Notes: generated from the letters alone by a model not told the origin. Counted from the first letter of the stretch, positions 33,442 through 42,648 are shown. The stretch: 64,000 bases of DNA from Mycolicibacterium cosmeticum (GCF_000613185.1 NZ_CCBB010000002.1:1-64000), one strand, 5' to 3'. Translations and numbers: made by a program.

Positions 33442-35025
33442 TCAGTCGCCCTTCAGTGACACGGTGGCCAGGTTGTAGGAGTTGGTGGGGCGCAGCGCAA
33501 TCCCGTCGATGCGCGATCGCCTGCCGAGCACCGCCTTCGGCACGAACGACCACAGCATCGGGCAGGTTTTCCAGATGTCGTGCTGCGCCGTGGCCAGCAG
33601 TTCGGCGCGGCGCTCCGCATCCGGTTCCTCCGAAGCTCTGGTGATCTGGGCGGTGATCTCCGGGAACAGGTAACCGTGGTAGGTATCGCGGGTCTTCTCC
33701 TTCTCCTGCGTGCCCGCGTACATGCCCTGCATGATGGTCAGTGCCAACCCGGTCGGGCTGGGGAAGCCGTTTCCGAGGACGTCCCAGTCACCGGCACGGC
33801 CCTGGCGCCACTGGGCGATATCGCCGCCGGGTTCGAACTGGCGCAGGGTGGCGCGCACACCCACGGCCGACAGCATCTGCACCACCGATTCCATGATGTC
33901 GGTGTCGGCCGCGAATTCCCCGCTCTCCCAGATGATCTTGAGCGACAGGTCACGCAGGCCGAGCGCGTCCAGCTCGTGCCGGGCCCGGTCCGGGTCGTAG
34001 GTGTACTCGCCGGTCTCTACGGCGCCGTCCAGGCTCAGCGGGATGACACCCTTGGAGGCGGTGGCCGATTTCTGCAGCACGTTGTCGATCAGTGACGTGC
34101 CGTCGATGGCGTAGGTGAGCGCACGGCGCACCCGGACATCGGCGGTCGGCGCGCCGGGCGGCTTGCGGAAGTTGTAGAACAGCTGATTGAGCCGCACCCC
34201 GTCGGCATGATCCACTGCGACACCGGTCAATCCGGCCAGCTGATCGGTGGAGTCCGGCGTGATGGAGTCGATGACGTCCACCTCGCCACTGCGCAGCGCC
34301 ACCACGCGGCTGGATTCGTCGGGCATGAACCGCACCCGGACCGACTCGACCGACGGGCGCGGACCCCAGTAGTTGACGTTGCGTTCCAGGCTGTAGTTGC
34401 CCAGCCCGCGGTCGGCCGCGGTGACGATGAACGGCCCGGTGCCCACGCCACCCTGCAGATCCTCCGGCCGGTTGGCCGCAGCGGGGGTGACGAGGATGTT
34501 GGACATCAGGTAGTCGAGCACCGGAACCGGGCGTTGGGTGTTCAAGGTGAAACTGGTGGCGTCGATTTTCGCGACGGTCGGCCACTCGGGGAAGAAGCCG
34601 CCGACGAACCCGCCGTGCACCTGGCTGTACATCTGCAGGGCGGTCGCGACGTCTTCGACCTGTACCGGCGATCCGTCGGAGTAGCGGATACCGCGGCGCA
34701 GCCGGACGAACCACTGAGTGGGTGTGGTGAGCCGGAACTCCTCGGCGAGCACCAGCCGCGGGCGCAGGTTCTCGTCGATCTCGGTGAGCGCCTGGCGCAC
34801 GGCGCGCTGCACGGTCAGCGCGGCGTCGTACTGCAGGAGCTTGTTGTCCAGGGTGGTCATGGACCGGTTCATGGCGAGGCTGATCGTGGTGGGACCCGGC
34901 CGGCCGGTGGGGGTGGCGCACCCGGCGGCGGCCGAACCGACGGCCAGGCCCGCACCCAGCAACACCCCGGACCGGAGCAGGTTGCGGCGCGAAAACTGCC
35001 GTTGGAGAACGGGTTTGGTCATCAT
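33442..35025 (-). CDS. ABC importer binding lipoprotein (peptide/opine type)
   Basis: 527 residues. Tat-type signal SRRNLLRSGVLLGAG followed by a lipobox ending AAAGC, so it is an exported lipoprotein. Family SBP_bac_5: LVLAEEFRLTTPTQWFVRLR, the long second domain with RVRRALTYAIDGTSLI, and a C-terminal CPMLWSFVPKAV. It delivers substrate to the permease pair encoded divergently. Although the family is named for peptides, many members bind oligosaccharides or opines. It heads the minus-strand operon. Confidence 0.85.
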   Translation of the reverse strand: MMTKPVLQRQFSRRNLLRSGVLLGAGLAVGSAAAGCATPTGRPGPTTISLAMNRSMTTLDNKLLQYDAALTVQRAVRQALTEIDENLRPRLVLAEEFRLTTPTQWFVRLRRGIRYSDGSPVQVEDVATALQMYSQVHGGFVGGFFPEWPTVAKIDATSFTLNTQRPVPVLDYLMSNILVTPAAANRPEDLQGGVGTGPFIVTAADRGLGNYSLERNVNYWGPRPSVESVRVRFMPDESSRVVALRSGEVDVIDSITPDSTDQLAGLTGVAVDHADGVRLNQLFYNFRKPPGAPTADVRVRRALTYAIDGTSLIDNVLQKSATASKGVIPLSLDGAVETGEYTYDPDRARHELDALGLRDLSLKIIWESGEFAADTDIMESVVQMLSAVGVRATLRQFEPGGDIAQWRQGRAGDWDVLGNGFPSPTGLALTIMQGMYAGTQEKEKTRDTYHGYLFPEITAQITRASEEPDAERRAELLATAQHDIWKTCPMLWSFVPKAVLGRRSRIDGIALRPTNSYNLATVSLKGD

Positions 35026-35083
35026 CGACCCTCCGGGCGAGACTCTGCTGTGACGGCTGACACAACCGAACTCTACGCCCTAA

Positions 35084-35120
35084 TGCGCACAACGCGCAAT
35101 CGACTGCGCATACTTGCGCA
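35084..35120. promoter_or_regulatory. Phased TGCGCA boxes between the divergent operons
   Basis: TGCGCA (itself palindromic) occurs at 35084, 35105 and 35115, with a one-mismatch copy CGCGCA at 35093; steps are 9, 12 and 10 bp, about one helical turn each. A DeoR-family protein often binds such short phased repeats. The site lies midway between the two operons. Confidence 0.6.
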
Positions 35121-35185
35121 AAACACGCAGGCGTGACATTGTGAGCTGAGTAACAGCACCTCCTCGTTCGACGAAGGACGTCTCG

Positions 35186-36181
35186 ATGACCCAACAGCTC
35201 GACGCACCGGCCCGCCGGCCCGCGCGCCGCTGGTTCACCGCCGCCATGCCGAGATACATCATCCGGCGGCTGGGGCAGAGCTTGCTCACCGTGTTCCTCA
35301 CCCTCACCACGGTGTTCGTCCTGATCCGGTTGGCGCCGGGGGACCCGGCCGACGCCATCGCCGGGCCGCTGGCCACCACCGAAGACCTGGCCCGCATCCG
35401 CACCGATCTGGGGCTCGACGAGTCGCTGTTCATCCAGTACCTGCGCTACCTGCAGGGAATGCTGCACCTGGACCTGGGCACCTCGTACTCGTTCCAGGCC
35501 CCGGCCTTGGACGTCGTGCTGGGCCGGCTGCCGTACACGATCACGCTGTCGGTCGCCGCGATCCTGCTGACCACCGCGGTGGCGGTGCCACTGGGGGTGT
35601 GGATGGCCCGCCGGGCCGACACCCGTCGCGAACTGGCCGCCAACGCCGTCACGATCACCGGGCAGTCCATGCCGGACTTCTGGACCGGGCTGATGCTCAT
35701 CACGCTGTTCGCCGTGCTCATCCCGGTGTTCCCGGCCGCCGGTTTCACCACCTGGTCCAGCCTGGTGCTGCCGACGGTCACCATCGCGGTGCTGCAGGTC
35801 GCGCTGATCTCGCGGATGGTGCGCCGTGAGATGGTCGGCGCGTTCAACTCGCCCTACATCATCGTGGGCCGGGCCCGAGGGGTCTCCGAGCGCGAACTGA
35901 TCTGGCGGTACGCCATGCGTAACTCGGCCATCCCGGTGCTCACCGCGCTCGGCACCCGATTCGCGTCGATGCTCAACGGTGTCGTCGTGGTGGAGGTGGT
36001 GTTCGCCTGGCCCGGTGTCGGCTCGCTGGTGGTCCGCGCGCTGGAGACCCGGGACTATCCGCTGATCCAGGCCACCGTGCTGGTGACCGCCGTGCTGGCG
36101 GTGCTGGTGCAGCTGGTGGTCGACCTCTGCTATCCGGTGCTCGATCCGCGGGTACGGCTCGGGAAGGGAACCGCCAAATGA
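35186..36181 (+). CDS. ABC importer permease (DppB type)
   Basis: 331 residues with six membrane segments; the N-terminal YIIRRLGQSLLTVFLTLTTV, then GDPADAIAG and the loop RTDLGLDESLFIQYL are DppB/OppB hallmarks. The EAA-like coupling loop is GRARGVSERELIWRYAMRNS. ATG after GACGAAGGACG. First gene of the plus-strand operon; overlaps the second permease by ATGA. Confidence 0.9.
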   Translation: MTQQLDAPARRPARRWFTAAMPRYIIRRLGQSLLTVFLTLTTVFVLIRLAPGDPADAIAGPLATTEDLARIRTDLGLDESLFIQYLRYLQGMLHLDLGTSYSFQAPALDVVLGRLPYTITLSVAAILLTTAVAVPLGVWMARRADTRRELAANAVTITGQSMPDFWTGLMLITLFAVLIPVFPAAGFTTWSSLVLPTVTIAVLQVALISRMVRREMVGAFNSPYIIVGRARGVSERELIWRYAMRNSAIPVLTALGTRFASMLNGVVVVEVVFAWPGVGSLVVRALETRDYPLIQATVLVTAVLAVLVQLVVDLCYPVLDPRVRLGKGTAK

Positions 36182-37131
36182 CCGCATCGCCGGCCACCAT
36201 CGTCTATCCGACCCCCACCCAGGAGCGCCCGTCGGCCGTCACCGCGCGTGATATCGCGCGCGCCGGTGCCACGCGCCGGGCCAGGGACAGCCGGGTCAAG
36301 ATCTGGATCGGCGGCATCGCCGCCCTGATCGTGATACTGCCGGTGGCGTTTGCCCGCATCCTGCCGGTGCCCTCGCCGGACGCCACCGACCTGGCCGCCC
36401 GCCGGCTGCCGCCCCTGACCGACGGGCACCTGTTCGGCACCGACCAGCTGGGCCGCGACCTGCTGGCCCGGGTGCTCTACGGCGGGCAGGTGTCCCTGGC
36501 CATCGGCATCCTGGCCGTGGTGGTGTCCGGCCTCATCGGCTTGACGCTCGGCGCCCTCGCCGGCTATCGCGGTGGCTGGGTCGACACCGTGGTCAGCCGC
36601 CTGCTGGAAGCCCAGCTGTCGCTGCCACTGCTGATGATGCTGCTCCTGGTGGTGGCCCTGTTCGGGCCGTCCATCCCGGTCATCACCTTCGTCATCGCCA
36701 TTGCGCAGTGGCCCGAGATCGCGCGCCTGACAAGGTCCTTGACGTTGGTGGAGCGGGAGAAACCCTATGTGGCGGCCGCGCACGTACTGGGCCTCGGGCG
36801 CACCGCGATCCTGCTGCGCCACATCATCCCGAACATCGTCAAGCAGGTCTCTCTGGTGGTACTGCTGCTGCTCGCGCAGGCGGTGCTGCTGGAAAGCGCG
36901 CTGAGCTACCTCGGTGCCGGCCCGCAGCGCCCGTTCGCCACCTGGGGCCGCATCATCTCCGACGGCCAGGATTACGTCACCACCTCGTGGTGGCTGGTCA
37001 CCCTCCCCGGGTTGGCCATCGCGCTGTTGGTGGTCGGGGTGAATCTGCTCGGCGACGGCCTGCGAGATCACGCCGGCTTCCCCAAAACCGGTCTGCTGAG
37101 CCGGTTCTCGCTCCGAAAGAAGGCGGCCTGA
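36178..37131 (+). CDS. ABC importer permease (DppC type)
   Basis: 317 residues. One N-terminal membrane segment, the DppC marker HLFGTDQLGRDLLARVLYGG (near residue 84), then five segments with coupling loop AAAHVLGLGRTAILLRHIIPN. Pairs with the upstream DppB-type subunit. The C-terminus NLLGDGLRDHAGFPKTG is usual. 1 bp separates it from the first ATPase gene. Confidence 0.9.
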   Translation: MTASPATIVYPTPTQERPSAVTARDIARAGATRRARDSRVKIWIGGIAALIVILPVAFARILPVPSPDATDLAARRLPPLTDGHLFGTDQLGRDLLARVLYGGQVSLAIGILAVVVSGLIGLTLGALAGYRGGWVDTVVSRLLEAQLSLPLLMMLLLVVALFGPSIPVITFVIAIAQWPEIARLTRSLTLVEREKPYVAAAHVLGLGRTAILLRHIIPNIVKQVSLVVLLLLAQAVLLESALSYLGAGPQRPFATWGRIISDGQDYVTTSWWLVTLPGLAIALLVVGVNLLGDGLRDHAGFPKTGLLSRFSLRKKAA

Positions 37132-37132
37132 G

Positions 37133-37945
37133 ATGGCGAAACTGCTCTGCGTCGAGGAACTCCAGATCGAGCTGATCACCGCGGCGGGCGTGATCCGCGC
37201 CGTGGACGGCGTGTCCTTCGACATCGAGGCCGGTGAAACCGTCACCATCATCGGCGAATCCGGATCGGGGAAGTCCACCACCGCGATGGGCATCCTCGGG
37301 CTGTTGCCGGCGGACCTGGCCGTGTTGTCCGGGTCGGCGACCTTCGGGGGCCGGCCCATCCTGGGGGACGACAGGGCGCTGTGTGCCGTTCGCGGTCGGC
37401 ATATCGCCCTGATTCCGCAGGATCCGATGACGGCGCTGAGCCCCGTGCACACCATCGGCGCACAGCTGCGTGACGCCATCCGGCACAGCGGTGTCAGCGG
37501 CCGGGCCCGGCAGCGCGAGCGCGCGGTGGAACTGCTCGAACAGGTGAAGATCCCGCGCCCCGCCGAACAACTCGGCAAGTACCCGCATCAGCTCTCCGGC
37601 GGTCAGCTGCAGAGGGTGCTGATCTCGGCCGCGCTCGCCGCCGGGCCGGAGTTGATCGTCGCCGACGAACCCACCAGTGCACTCGATGTCACCGTGCAGG
37701 CCAGCATCCTGGACCTGTTACTGGAACTGCAGGAGCGCACGGGTATCGGCATGCTGCTGATCACCCACGACCTCGGGGTGGCGCGGTTGATGTCGGACCG
37801 TATCTTCGTGATGCGCAACGGGCGGTTCGTCGAGGGCGGAGCCGCCGAGGAACTGCTGCGCGCCCCCCAAACCGAGTACACCCAGCGGCTGCTGGCCGCG
37901 GTACCGCGGCTGGACAATGCGGCCACGATCGGAGTTCCGGCATGA
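37133..37945 (+). CDS. ABC importer ATPase (DppD type)
   Basis: 270 residues. Walker A GESGSGKSTTAMG (near residue 38), Q-loop IPQDPMTALSP, signature LSGGQLQRV, Walker B LIVADEPTSALDVT and switch ITHDLGVA. DppD/OppD-type proteins normally continue to about 320 residues with an Fe-S-binding Cys motif; this one ends soon after the switch, so that tail is missing. ATGA overlap with the second ATPase. Confidence 0.9.
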   Translation: MAKLLCVEELQIELITAAGVIRAVDGVSFDIEAGETVTIIGESGSGKSTTAMGILGLLPADLAVLSGSATFGGRPILGDDRALCAVRGRHIALIPQDPMTALSPVHTIGAQLRDAIRHSGVSGRARQRERAVELLEQVKIPRPAEQLGKYPHQLSGGQLQRVLISAALAAGPELIVADEPTSALDVTVQASILDLLLELQERTGIGMLLITHDLGVARLMSDRIFVMRNGRFVEGGAAEELLRAPQTEYTQRLLAAVPRLDNAATIGVPA

Positions 37946-38769
37946 GCGAGCTCTTGACGGTGACGGACCTGGTCGTCGAATACCCCAACGGCAACGGCGT
38001 GTTCCGCGCGCTCGACGCCGTCAGCTTCACCGTGCAGCGCGGCACCACCCTGGCCGTCGTCGGGGAGTCGGGTTGCGGCAAGTCGACCCTGGCAAAGGCC
38101 ATCGTCCGCCTGCTCACCCCGACGTCGGGCCGGATCGTGTTCGACGGCACCGATATAGCGGCGCTGTCCGAGCGCGCCCTGCGGCCGCTGCGGTCGCGCA
38201 TCCAGATGGTGTTCCAGGACCCGTACGGATCGCTGGACCCGCACCTGGATGCCGTCGACATCGTCGCCGAACCGCTACGCCTGCAGGGCATCAGCAGCCG
38301 TGCCGCGCGCCGGCAGCGGGCCGCGGAACTGATCGACCGGGTGGGGTTGCCCTCGACGGCGCTGCACCGCAAGCCCGCCGAGTTCTCCGGCGGACAGCGG
38401 CAACGCATCGGGATCGCCCGCGCCCTGGCCAGTGGACCCGACCTGCTGGTCTGCGACGAGGCGACCAGCGCACTGGACGTGTCGGTTCAGGCGCAGGTGC
38501 TCGGCCTGCTGCGCGAGATCAAACGCGACACCGGCCTGACCTACCTGTTCATCACGCACAATCTCGGGGTGGTGCGCGAAATCAGTGACAGCATCATCGT
38601 GATGCGGGGCGGCGCCATCGTCGAGCAAGGCGCGAGCGCCGAAGTGCTCGCGCATCCGCAGCAGTCCTACACCCGCGCTTTGCGCGCGGCGGCGCTGGAC
38701 CCGACCGCCATGGTCGGCGTCAAACCACGAAACGTATTGCGTATCAACCAGGAACAGGGAGTCGCATAG
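37942..38769 (+). CDS. ABC importer ATPase (DppF type)
   Basis: 275 residues. Walker A GESGCGKSTLAKA, Q-loop MVFQDPYGSLDPHL (the DppF signature), LSGG-equivalent FSGGQRQRIG, Walker B LLVCDEATSALDVS and ITHNLGVV. Forms the motor with the DppD-type ATPase. Its TAG stop shares one base with the GTG of the aldo/keto reductase gene. Confidence 0.9.
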   Translation: MSELLTVTDLVVEYPNGNGVFRALDAVSFTVQRGTTLAVVGESGCGKSTLAKAIVRLLTPTSGRIVFDGTDIAALSERALRPLRSRIQMVFQDPYGSLDPHLDAVDIVAEPLRLQGISSRAARRQRAAELIDRVGLPSTALHRKPAEFSGGQRQRIGIARALASGPDLLVCDEATSALDVSVQAQVLGLLREIKRDTGLTYLFITHNLGVVREISDSIIVMRGGAIVEQGASAEVLAHPQQSYTRALRAAALDPTAMVGVKPRNVLRINQEQGVA

Positions 38770-39725
38770 TGTCCGACCTGCAGTTGTCCCCGCTCGTCCT
38801 GGGCACGATGACCTTCGGCGACACCGTCGATACCGTGGGCGCCCAACGGATGTTCGACGCGGCATTGGATGCGGGTATCACCCACGTCGACACCGCCAAC
38901 GGGTACGCGGGCGGCGAGACCGAACGCATCCTGTCCGGGCTGCTCAAGGAGCGGCGGGACCGGGTCACCCTGGCCACCAAGGCCGGGATGCCGCACCCGG
39001 ATGCGGGCGGGCACGCGCCGCTGTCGGCCGCCGGATTGCGTGCCAGCATCGAAGGCAGCCTGTCCCGTCTGGGCACCGACCACGTCGAGTTGTTCTACCT
39101 GCATCAACCCGACCGCGACACACCGCTGGCCGAAACCCTGTCCACCGTCGCCGAATTGGTGAAGGAAGGCAAGATCGGCGCGTTGGGGGTGTCCAACTAC
39201 GCGGCGTGGCAGATCGGCGAGATCAACCACCTCGCCGACGAGGTGGGGGCGCCGCGGCCGCTGGTCGCCCAACAGCTCTACAACCTGCTGGCGCGCCGGA
39301 TCGAGGACGAGTACGCGGAGTTCGCCGCGGTCACCGGGTTGACCACCATGGTGTACAACCCGCTCGGAGGTGGATTGCTGACCGGGCGGCACACGTTCGA
39401 CGCCGACCCCGCCGACGGACGGTTCGGAACGTCCCGGTTGGCCCAGATGTACAAGCAGCGCTACTGGAACACTGCGATTTTCGAGGCGATCGAGGCACTG
39501 TCGGTGATCTCCGAGAAGGCCGGTGTGCCGCTGACCGAACTGGCGCTGCGCTGGCTGCTGTCCAAGCCGGTGACCGGGCCGATCCTGCTCGGCGGCTCGA
39601 AAGTCGGCCATCTGCAAGCCAATATCGCGGTGCTGGCGAAGGGACCGCTGCCCGCCGACGTGGTGGAAGCCTGTGATGATGTGGGTGCGGCACTGCGCGG
39701 CCCGATGCCGAACTACAACCGATAG
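38769..39725 (+). CDS. Aldo/keto reductase
   Basis: 318 residues. VLGTMTFGDTVD at the start, catalytic Asp/Tyr in HVDTANGYAGGETE (near residues 38-52), Lys in LATKAGM, His in LFYLHQPDRDTP and the NADP site LLGGSKVGHLQANI near the C-terminus. NADPH-dependent sugar or carbonyl reductase, cytosolic. In the catabolic operon it may oxidise or reduce the sugar released by the Asp-box protein. GTG start overlapping the ATPase stop. Confidence 0.85.
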   Translation: MSDLQLSPLVLGTMTFGDTVDTVGAQRMFDAALDAGITHVDTANGYAGGETERILSGLLKERRDRVTLATKAGMPHPDAGGHAPLSAAGLRASIEGSLSRLGTDHVELFYLHQPDRDTPLAETLSTVAELVKEGKIGALGVSNYAAWQIGEINHLADEVGAPRPLVAQQLYNLLARRIEDEYAEFAAVTGLTTMVYNPLGGGLLTGRHTFDADPADGRFGTSRLAQMYKQRYWNTAIFEAIEALSVISEKAGVPLTELALRWLLSKPVTGPILLGGSKVGHLQANIAVLAKGPLPADVVEACDDVGAALRGPMPNYNR

Positions 39726-39732
39726 GTCGACG

Positions 39733-40497
39733 ATGAGCGCACACGAATTCGCCGCCCGGCTGCGCCGCCGGGAACGCATCCTGGGTTACTGGTCGGTGCT
39801 GGACTGTCCCGTCGCGCACGAGTGGCTGGCGCACGTCGGCTGGGACTACCTGGCCCTGGACCTGCAGCACGGGCTGATCGGCTACTCCGGCATGCTGGCC
39901 GGCCTGACGGCCATCGACGCCGCGGGCGGGCCGGTGGGGCTGGTCCGCGTCGAAGCCAACGATCCGACCCCGATCGGGCGGGCGCTGGATGCCGGGGCCG
40001 CCGGGGTGATCGTCCCGCTCGTCAACACCGCCGACGAGGCCGCGGCCGCCGTGGCCGCGGCGACCTACCCGCCCAACGGAATCCGCTCCTACGGTCCGAT
40101 GCGCTCCCAACTGCGGATCGGGCCGCTGCCCGCCGACGCCGACCGGGACACCGTCGTGCTGGCGATGATCGAGACCCCGCGCGGCCTGGCCGAGGTGGCC
40201 GAGATCTGCGCCGTGCCCGGCCTGGACGGCGTCTACGTCGGCCCGTCGGATCTGCGGCTGGCCGTCGGTGGTGCGCACTCCAACGACCCCGCCGTCGCCG
40301 ACGAGTTCGAGGCCGCCCTGCAGAAGGTGCGCGAGGCCGCCGCGGCGGCCGGTATCGCCGCGGGCATCCACACCCCCGACGGGGCGACCGCGGCACGACG
40401 GCTGGCCCAGGGCTTCACCTTCGCCTCGGTCGCCTCGGACGTCACCCACCTCAAGGCGGTCTCGGCCGGGCATCTCAAGGACGCGCTGGGCGGGTAG
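39733..40497 (+). CDS. HpcH/HpaI aldolase family protein
   Basis: 254 residues. Class II pyruvate aldolase fold: GYWSVLDCPVAHEWL, LDLQHG (usually DxEHG, so Glu is replaced by Gln), VEANDPTPIGRALDAGAAGV, YPPNGIRSYGP and metal ligands in MIETPRGL and VGPSDLRL. Such enzymes cleave 2-keto-3-deoxy acids to pyruvate and an aldehyde. The ATG at 39733 follows the AKR stop by 7 bp; the longer frame overlaps it. Last gene of the transporter operon, and probably the C-C bond-breaking step. Confidence 0.85.
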   Translation: MSAHEFAARLRRRERILGYWSVLDCPVAHEWLAHVGWDYLALDLQHGLIGYSGMLAGLTAIDAAGGPVGLVRVEANDPTPIGRALDAGAAGVIVPLVNTADEAAAAVAAATYPPNGIRSYGPMRSQLRIGPLPADADRDTVVLAMIETPRGLAEVAEICAVPGLDGVYVGPSDLRLAVGGAHSNDPAVADEFEAALQKVREAAAAAGIAAGIHTPDGATAARRLAQGFTFASVASDVTHLKAVSAGHLKDALGG

Positions 40498-40543
40498 CCC
40501 CGACCCGGAATACGGGACACGGGCGGCACGGTTGCGCTCCGAT

Positions 40544-40984
40544 GTGACCGCTTCCACACCCGAGACCTTCGATCCGCATGCCCTGCTCGCCGAAGCCCGG
40601 CTCGGCGTGCTGGCCACCATCAAGGCCAACGGCCTCCCACAGCTGTCCCCGGTGACGCCGTTCTACGACCGAGCGGCCGGCGTCATCTACGTCTCGATGA
40701 CCGACGGCCGGGCCAAGACCGCCAACCTGCGCCGGGACCCTCGGGCGGCGCTGGAGGTGACCAGTGCCGACGGCTGGGCCTGGGCCACCGCCGAGGGCGC
40801 GGTGACGCTGACCGGCCCGGGCACCGATCCGGACGGACCGGAGGTGGCCGCGCTGGTCGACTACTACCGTGCCGCGGCCGGGGAACACCCGGACTGGGAC
40901 GAGTACCGGTCGGTGATGGTGTCCGACCGGCGCGTGCTGATGGCGCTGCGGGTGCAGCGCGTGTACGGCGAGAAGCTGCGCTGA
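40544..40984 (+). CDS. PPOX-class F420-dependent oxidoreductase
   Basis: 146 residues of the split-barrel flavin/F420 fold: ARLGVLATIKANGLPQLSPV (residues about 16-35), DGRAKTANLRRDPRAALEV and the C-terminal RRVLMALRVQRVYG. These use deazaflavin F420 or FMN on small substrates. Start GTG 40544; the open frame extends far upstream but overlaps the aldolase gene. The gene is 46 bp after the aldolase and probably not functionally tied to it. Confidence 0.8.
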   Translation: MTASTPETFDPHALLAEARLGVLATIKANGLPQLSPVTPFYDRAAGVIYVSMTDGRAKTANLRRDPRAALEVTSADGWAWATAEGAVTLTGPGTDPDGPEVAALVDYYRAAAGEHPDWDEYRSVMVSDRRVLMALRVQRVYGEKLR

Positions 40985-41001
40985 CCGGCCGCCCGGGGCG
41001 A

Positions 41002-41007
41002 TAGCCT
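41002..41007 (+). promoter_or_regulatory. Candidate leaderless -10 (TAGCCT)
   Basis: TAGCCT ends 6 nt before ATG 41014. Confidence 0.45.
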
Positions 41008-41013
41008 GGGCCC

Positions 41014-41433
41014 ATGCATGTGACATCGCAGGCGACCGTGGCCGCACCGATCGACACGGTGTGGGCCACCCTCACCGATCACGTCGGGATGGCGTCCTGG
41101 GTGCCGGGCCTCAGCGTCAGTTTGGGCCGGCCCGGCTCGCCCGAACCCAACGGGGTCGGCGCCGTCCGGCGGATCAAGACGCCGGGGCCGGGGCCCGATA
41201 TCGTCGAGGAGGTCGTCACCTTCGAGGCGCCGCACGTGTTCGGTTACAAGGCGCTGTCCGGGACGCCGTTTCCCGGCTACACCGGTAAGGTGCGGTTGAC
41301 GCCGGTGGGCACCGGCACCCGCATCGACTACACCGTCGCGTCCACGGCCTCGTTCCCGTTGGTCAAGGCGCCCCTCGCGGTGATCGCGCAGGTGTTGCTG
41401 CGGTTGCTGGTGCGGGCAGCGTCGCGCGCCTGA
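41014..41433 (+). CDS. SRPBCC (polyketide cyclase-like) protein
   Basis: 139 residues. The START/SRPBCC fold is visible: TSQATVAAPIDTVWATLTDH at the N-terminus, then WVPGLSVSLGRPG, and a long C-terminal helix from VKAPLAVIAQVLLRLL. Such proteins bind hydrophobic ligands; many mycobacterial copies have no known function. Leaderless-type start. Confidence 0.8.
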   Translation: MHVTSQATVAAPIDTVWATLTDHVGMASWVPGLSVSLGRPGSPEPNGVGAVRRIKTPGPGPDIVEEVVTFEAPHVFGYKALSGTPFPGYTGKVRLTPVGTGTRIDYTVASTASFPLVKAPLAVIAQVLLRLLVRAASRA

Positions 41434-41580
41434 TCTCAGCCGCTCCACCCGTCCTGCGGGTCGATCCGGCCGGCGCGCCAGGTGCGTTCCCGAGCCTGTG
41501 TTCCGACCGACATGGCGGTCAGCACAAGAGTGTTCGGCAGGACATTGTCGCGTGGGCTGTATCACGGTCATCGTGTACTC

Positions 41581-42648
41581 GTGATCGCCATCACAGGAAC
41601 TCGACTTGTCAGGATCGCCGTTGCGTTCGCATCGGTCATCACCGTCGCCGTGTCCACGGCGTGCTCGGCCGGACTCGGTGGGCCGGCCTCGTCGCGAGCG
41701 GCGCAGGACGGCGTCATCCGGTTCACCTTCGCGCCGGACCCGATCTGGGACTACATGCACGACACCGGCGTGATCGAGCAATGGGAACGCGATACCGGCT
41801 ATTCCATCGAAACCAGCGCCACCTGGGACGAATTCGGGCTGTTCGCCGGCGGGCACGCCGACATCATCTCGTCGGCCTCCTTCGAGGTGCCCGCGCTGGA
41901 GGAACAGACCCGGCGCGAGACCGTCATCATCGGTCGCTACAACGCCGAACGCAGCCGCATCCTGGTTCGTGCCGACGACCCCGCCCGCTCACTGGAGGAT
42001 CTACGGGGCCGCCGGCTCGGTGTGTTCACCACGGTCTCGGGCACGTTGGTGTGGAGCGCGCTGGTCCAGCAGATGCACGGTATGAACCTCGTCGACGCCG
42101 GCGAGCGGCCCAGCGATTTCGACGTGGTGGTCGCCGACATCCAGAACCTGTCGAACCTGGTGGCGCGCGGCGAGATCGACGCCTGTATCTGCTATCCCGA
42201 CCTGTCCGCGCGCGAGCTGCGCAACGGCTCGGTGCGCCCGCTGTACGAGGGCAAGTCGTCAGCCGACCTGTTCGCCGAACTCAAGGCGCCCGGGCACGAC
42301 GGCCCGATGGGCAACGTCTTCGTCGCGCGCAAGGACTGGGTGGACGGGCATCCCGGCGAGGTGTCGGCATTCCTGGACCTGTGGGACCGCGGGCTGGCCG
42401 AATGGCAGGCGCACCGCGACGACATGATCGAGCGGTATCCGCAGCACTTCGCCGTCGCCTCCGAAGAGGACATCGCGTTCATGAAGGACTATGTGGCCCA
42501 ACATGACTGGGTGGTCGACGAAGTCCGCTTCGGTCAGAAGTGGGCCGACGACGAGAGCTCGATCTTCGACCTGATGCGCAGCACCGGCGTCATCGCTGGC
42601 GATACCGCCGATCCGCAGTTCCTGCCCACCGAAGGAGTCCGCCAGTGA
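41581..42648 (+). CDS. ABC importer binding lipoprotein (NMT1/SsuA type)
   Basis: About 355 residues. Hydrophobic signal segment LVRIAVAFASVITVAVSTAC with a lipobox-like STAC, then IRFTFAPDPIWDYMHDTG, the GGHADIISSASFE segment that lines the pocket in this family, and LRGRRLGVFTTVSGT. Substrates are often sulfonates, nitrate or pyrimidine precursors; this one cannot be assigned. Start uncertain: GTG 41581 gives a compact signal peptide; starts at 41482 and 41512 are in frame. GTGA overlap with the permease gene. Confidence 0.8.
   Translation: MIAITGTRLVRIAVAFASVITVAVSTACSAGLGGPASSRAAQDGVIRFTFAPDPIWDYMHDTGVIEQWERDTGYSIETSATWDEFGLFAGGHADIISSASFEVPALEEQTRRETVIIGRYNAERSRILVRADDPARSLEDLRGRRLGVFTTVSGTLVWSALVQQMHGMNLVDAGERPSDFDVVVADIQNLSNLVARGEIDACICYPDLSARELRNGSVRPLYEGKSSADLFAELKAPGHDGPMGNVFVARKDWVDGHPGEVSAFLDLWDRGLAEWQAHRDDMIERYPQHFAVASEEDIAFMKDYVAQHDWVVDEVRFGQKWADDESSIFDLMRSTGVIAGDTADPQFLPTEGVRQ

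Noticed and set aside
33950..36187. 745-codon minus-strand frame across the divergent promoter
   Set aside because: It runs through the intergenic promoter and opposite the DppB permease, and is low-complexity Gly/Gln/His/Arg; not a gene.
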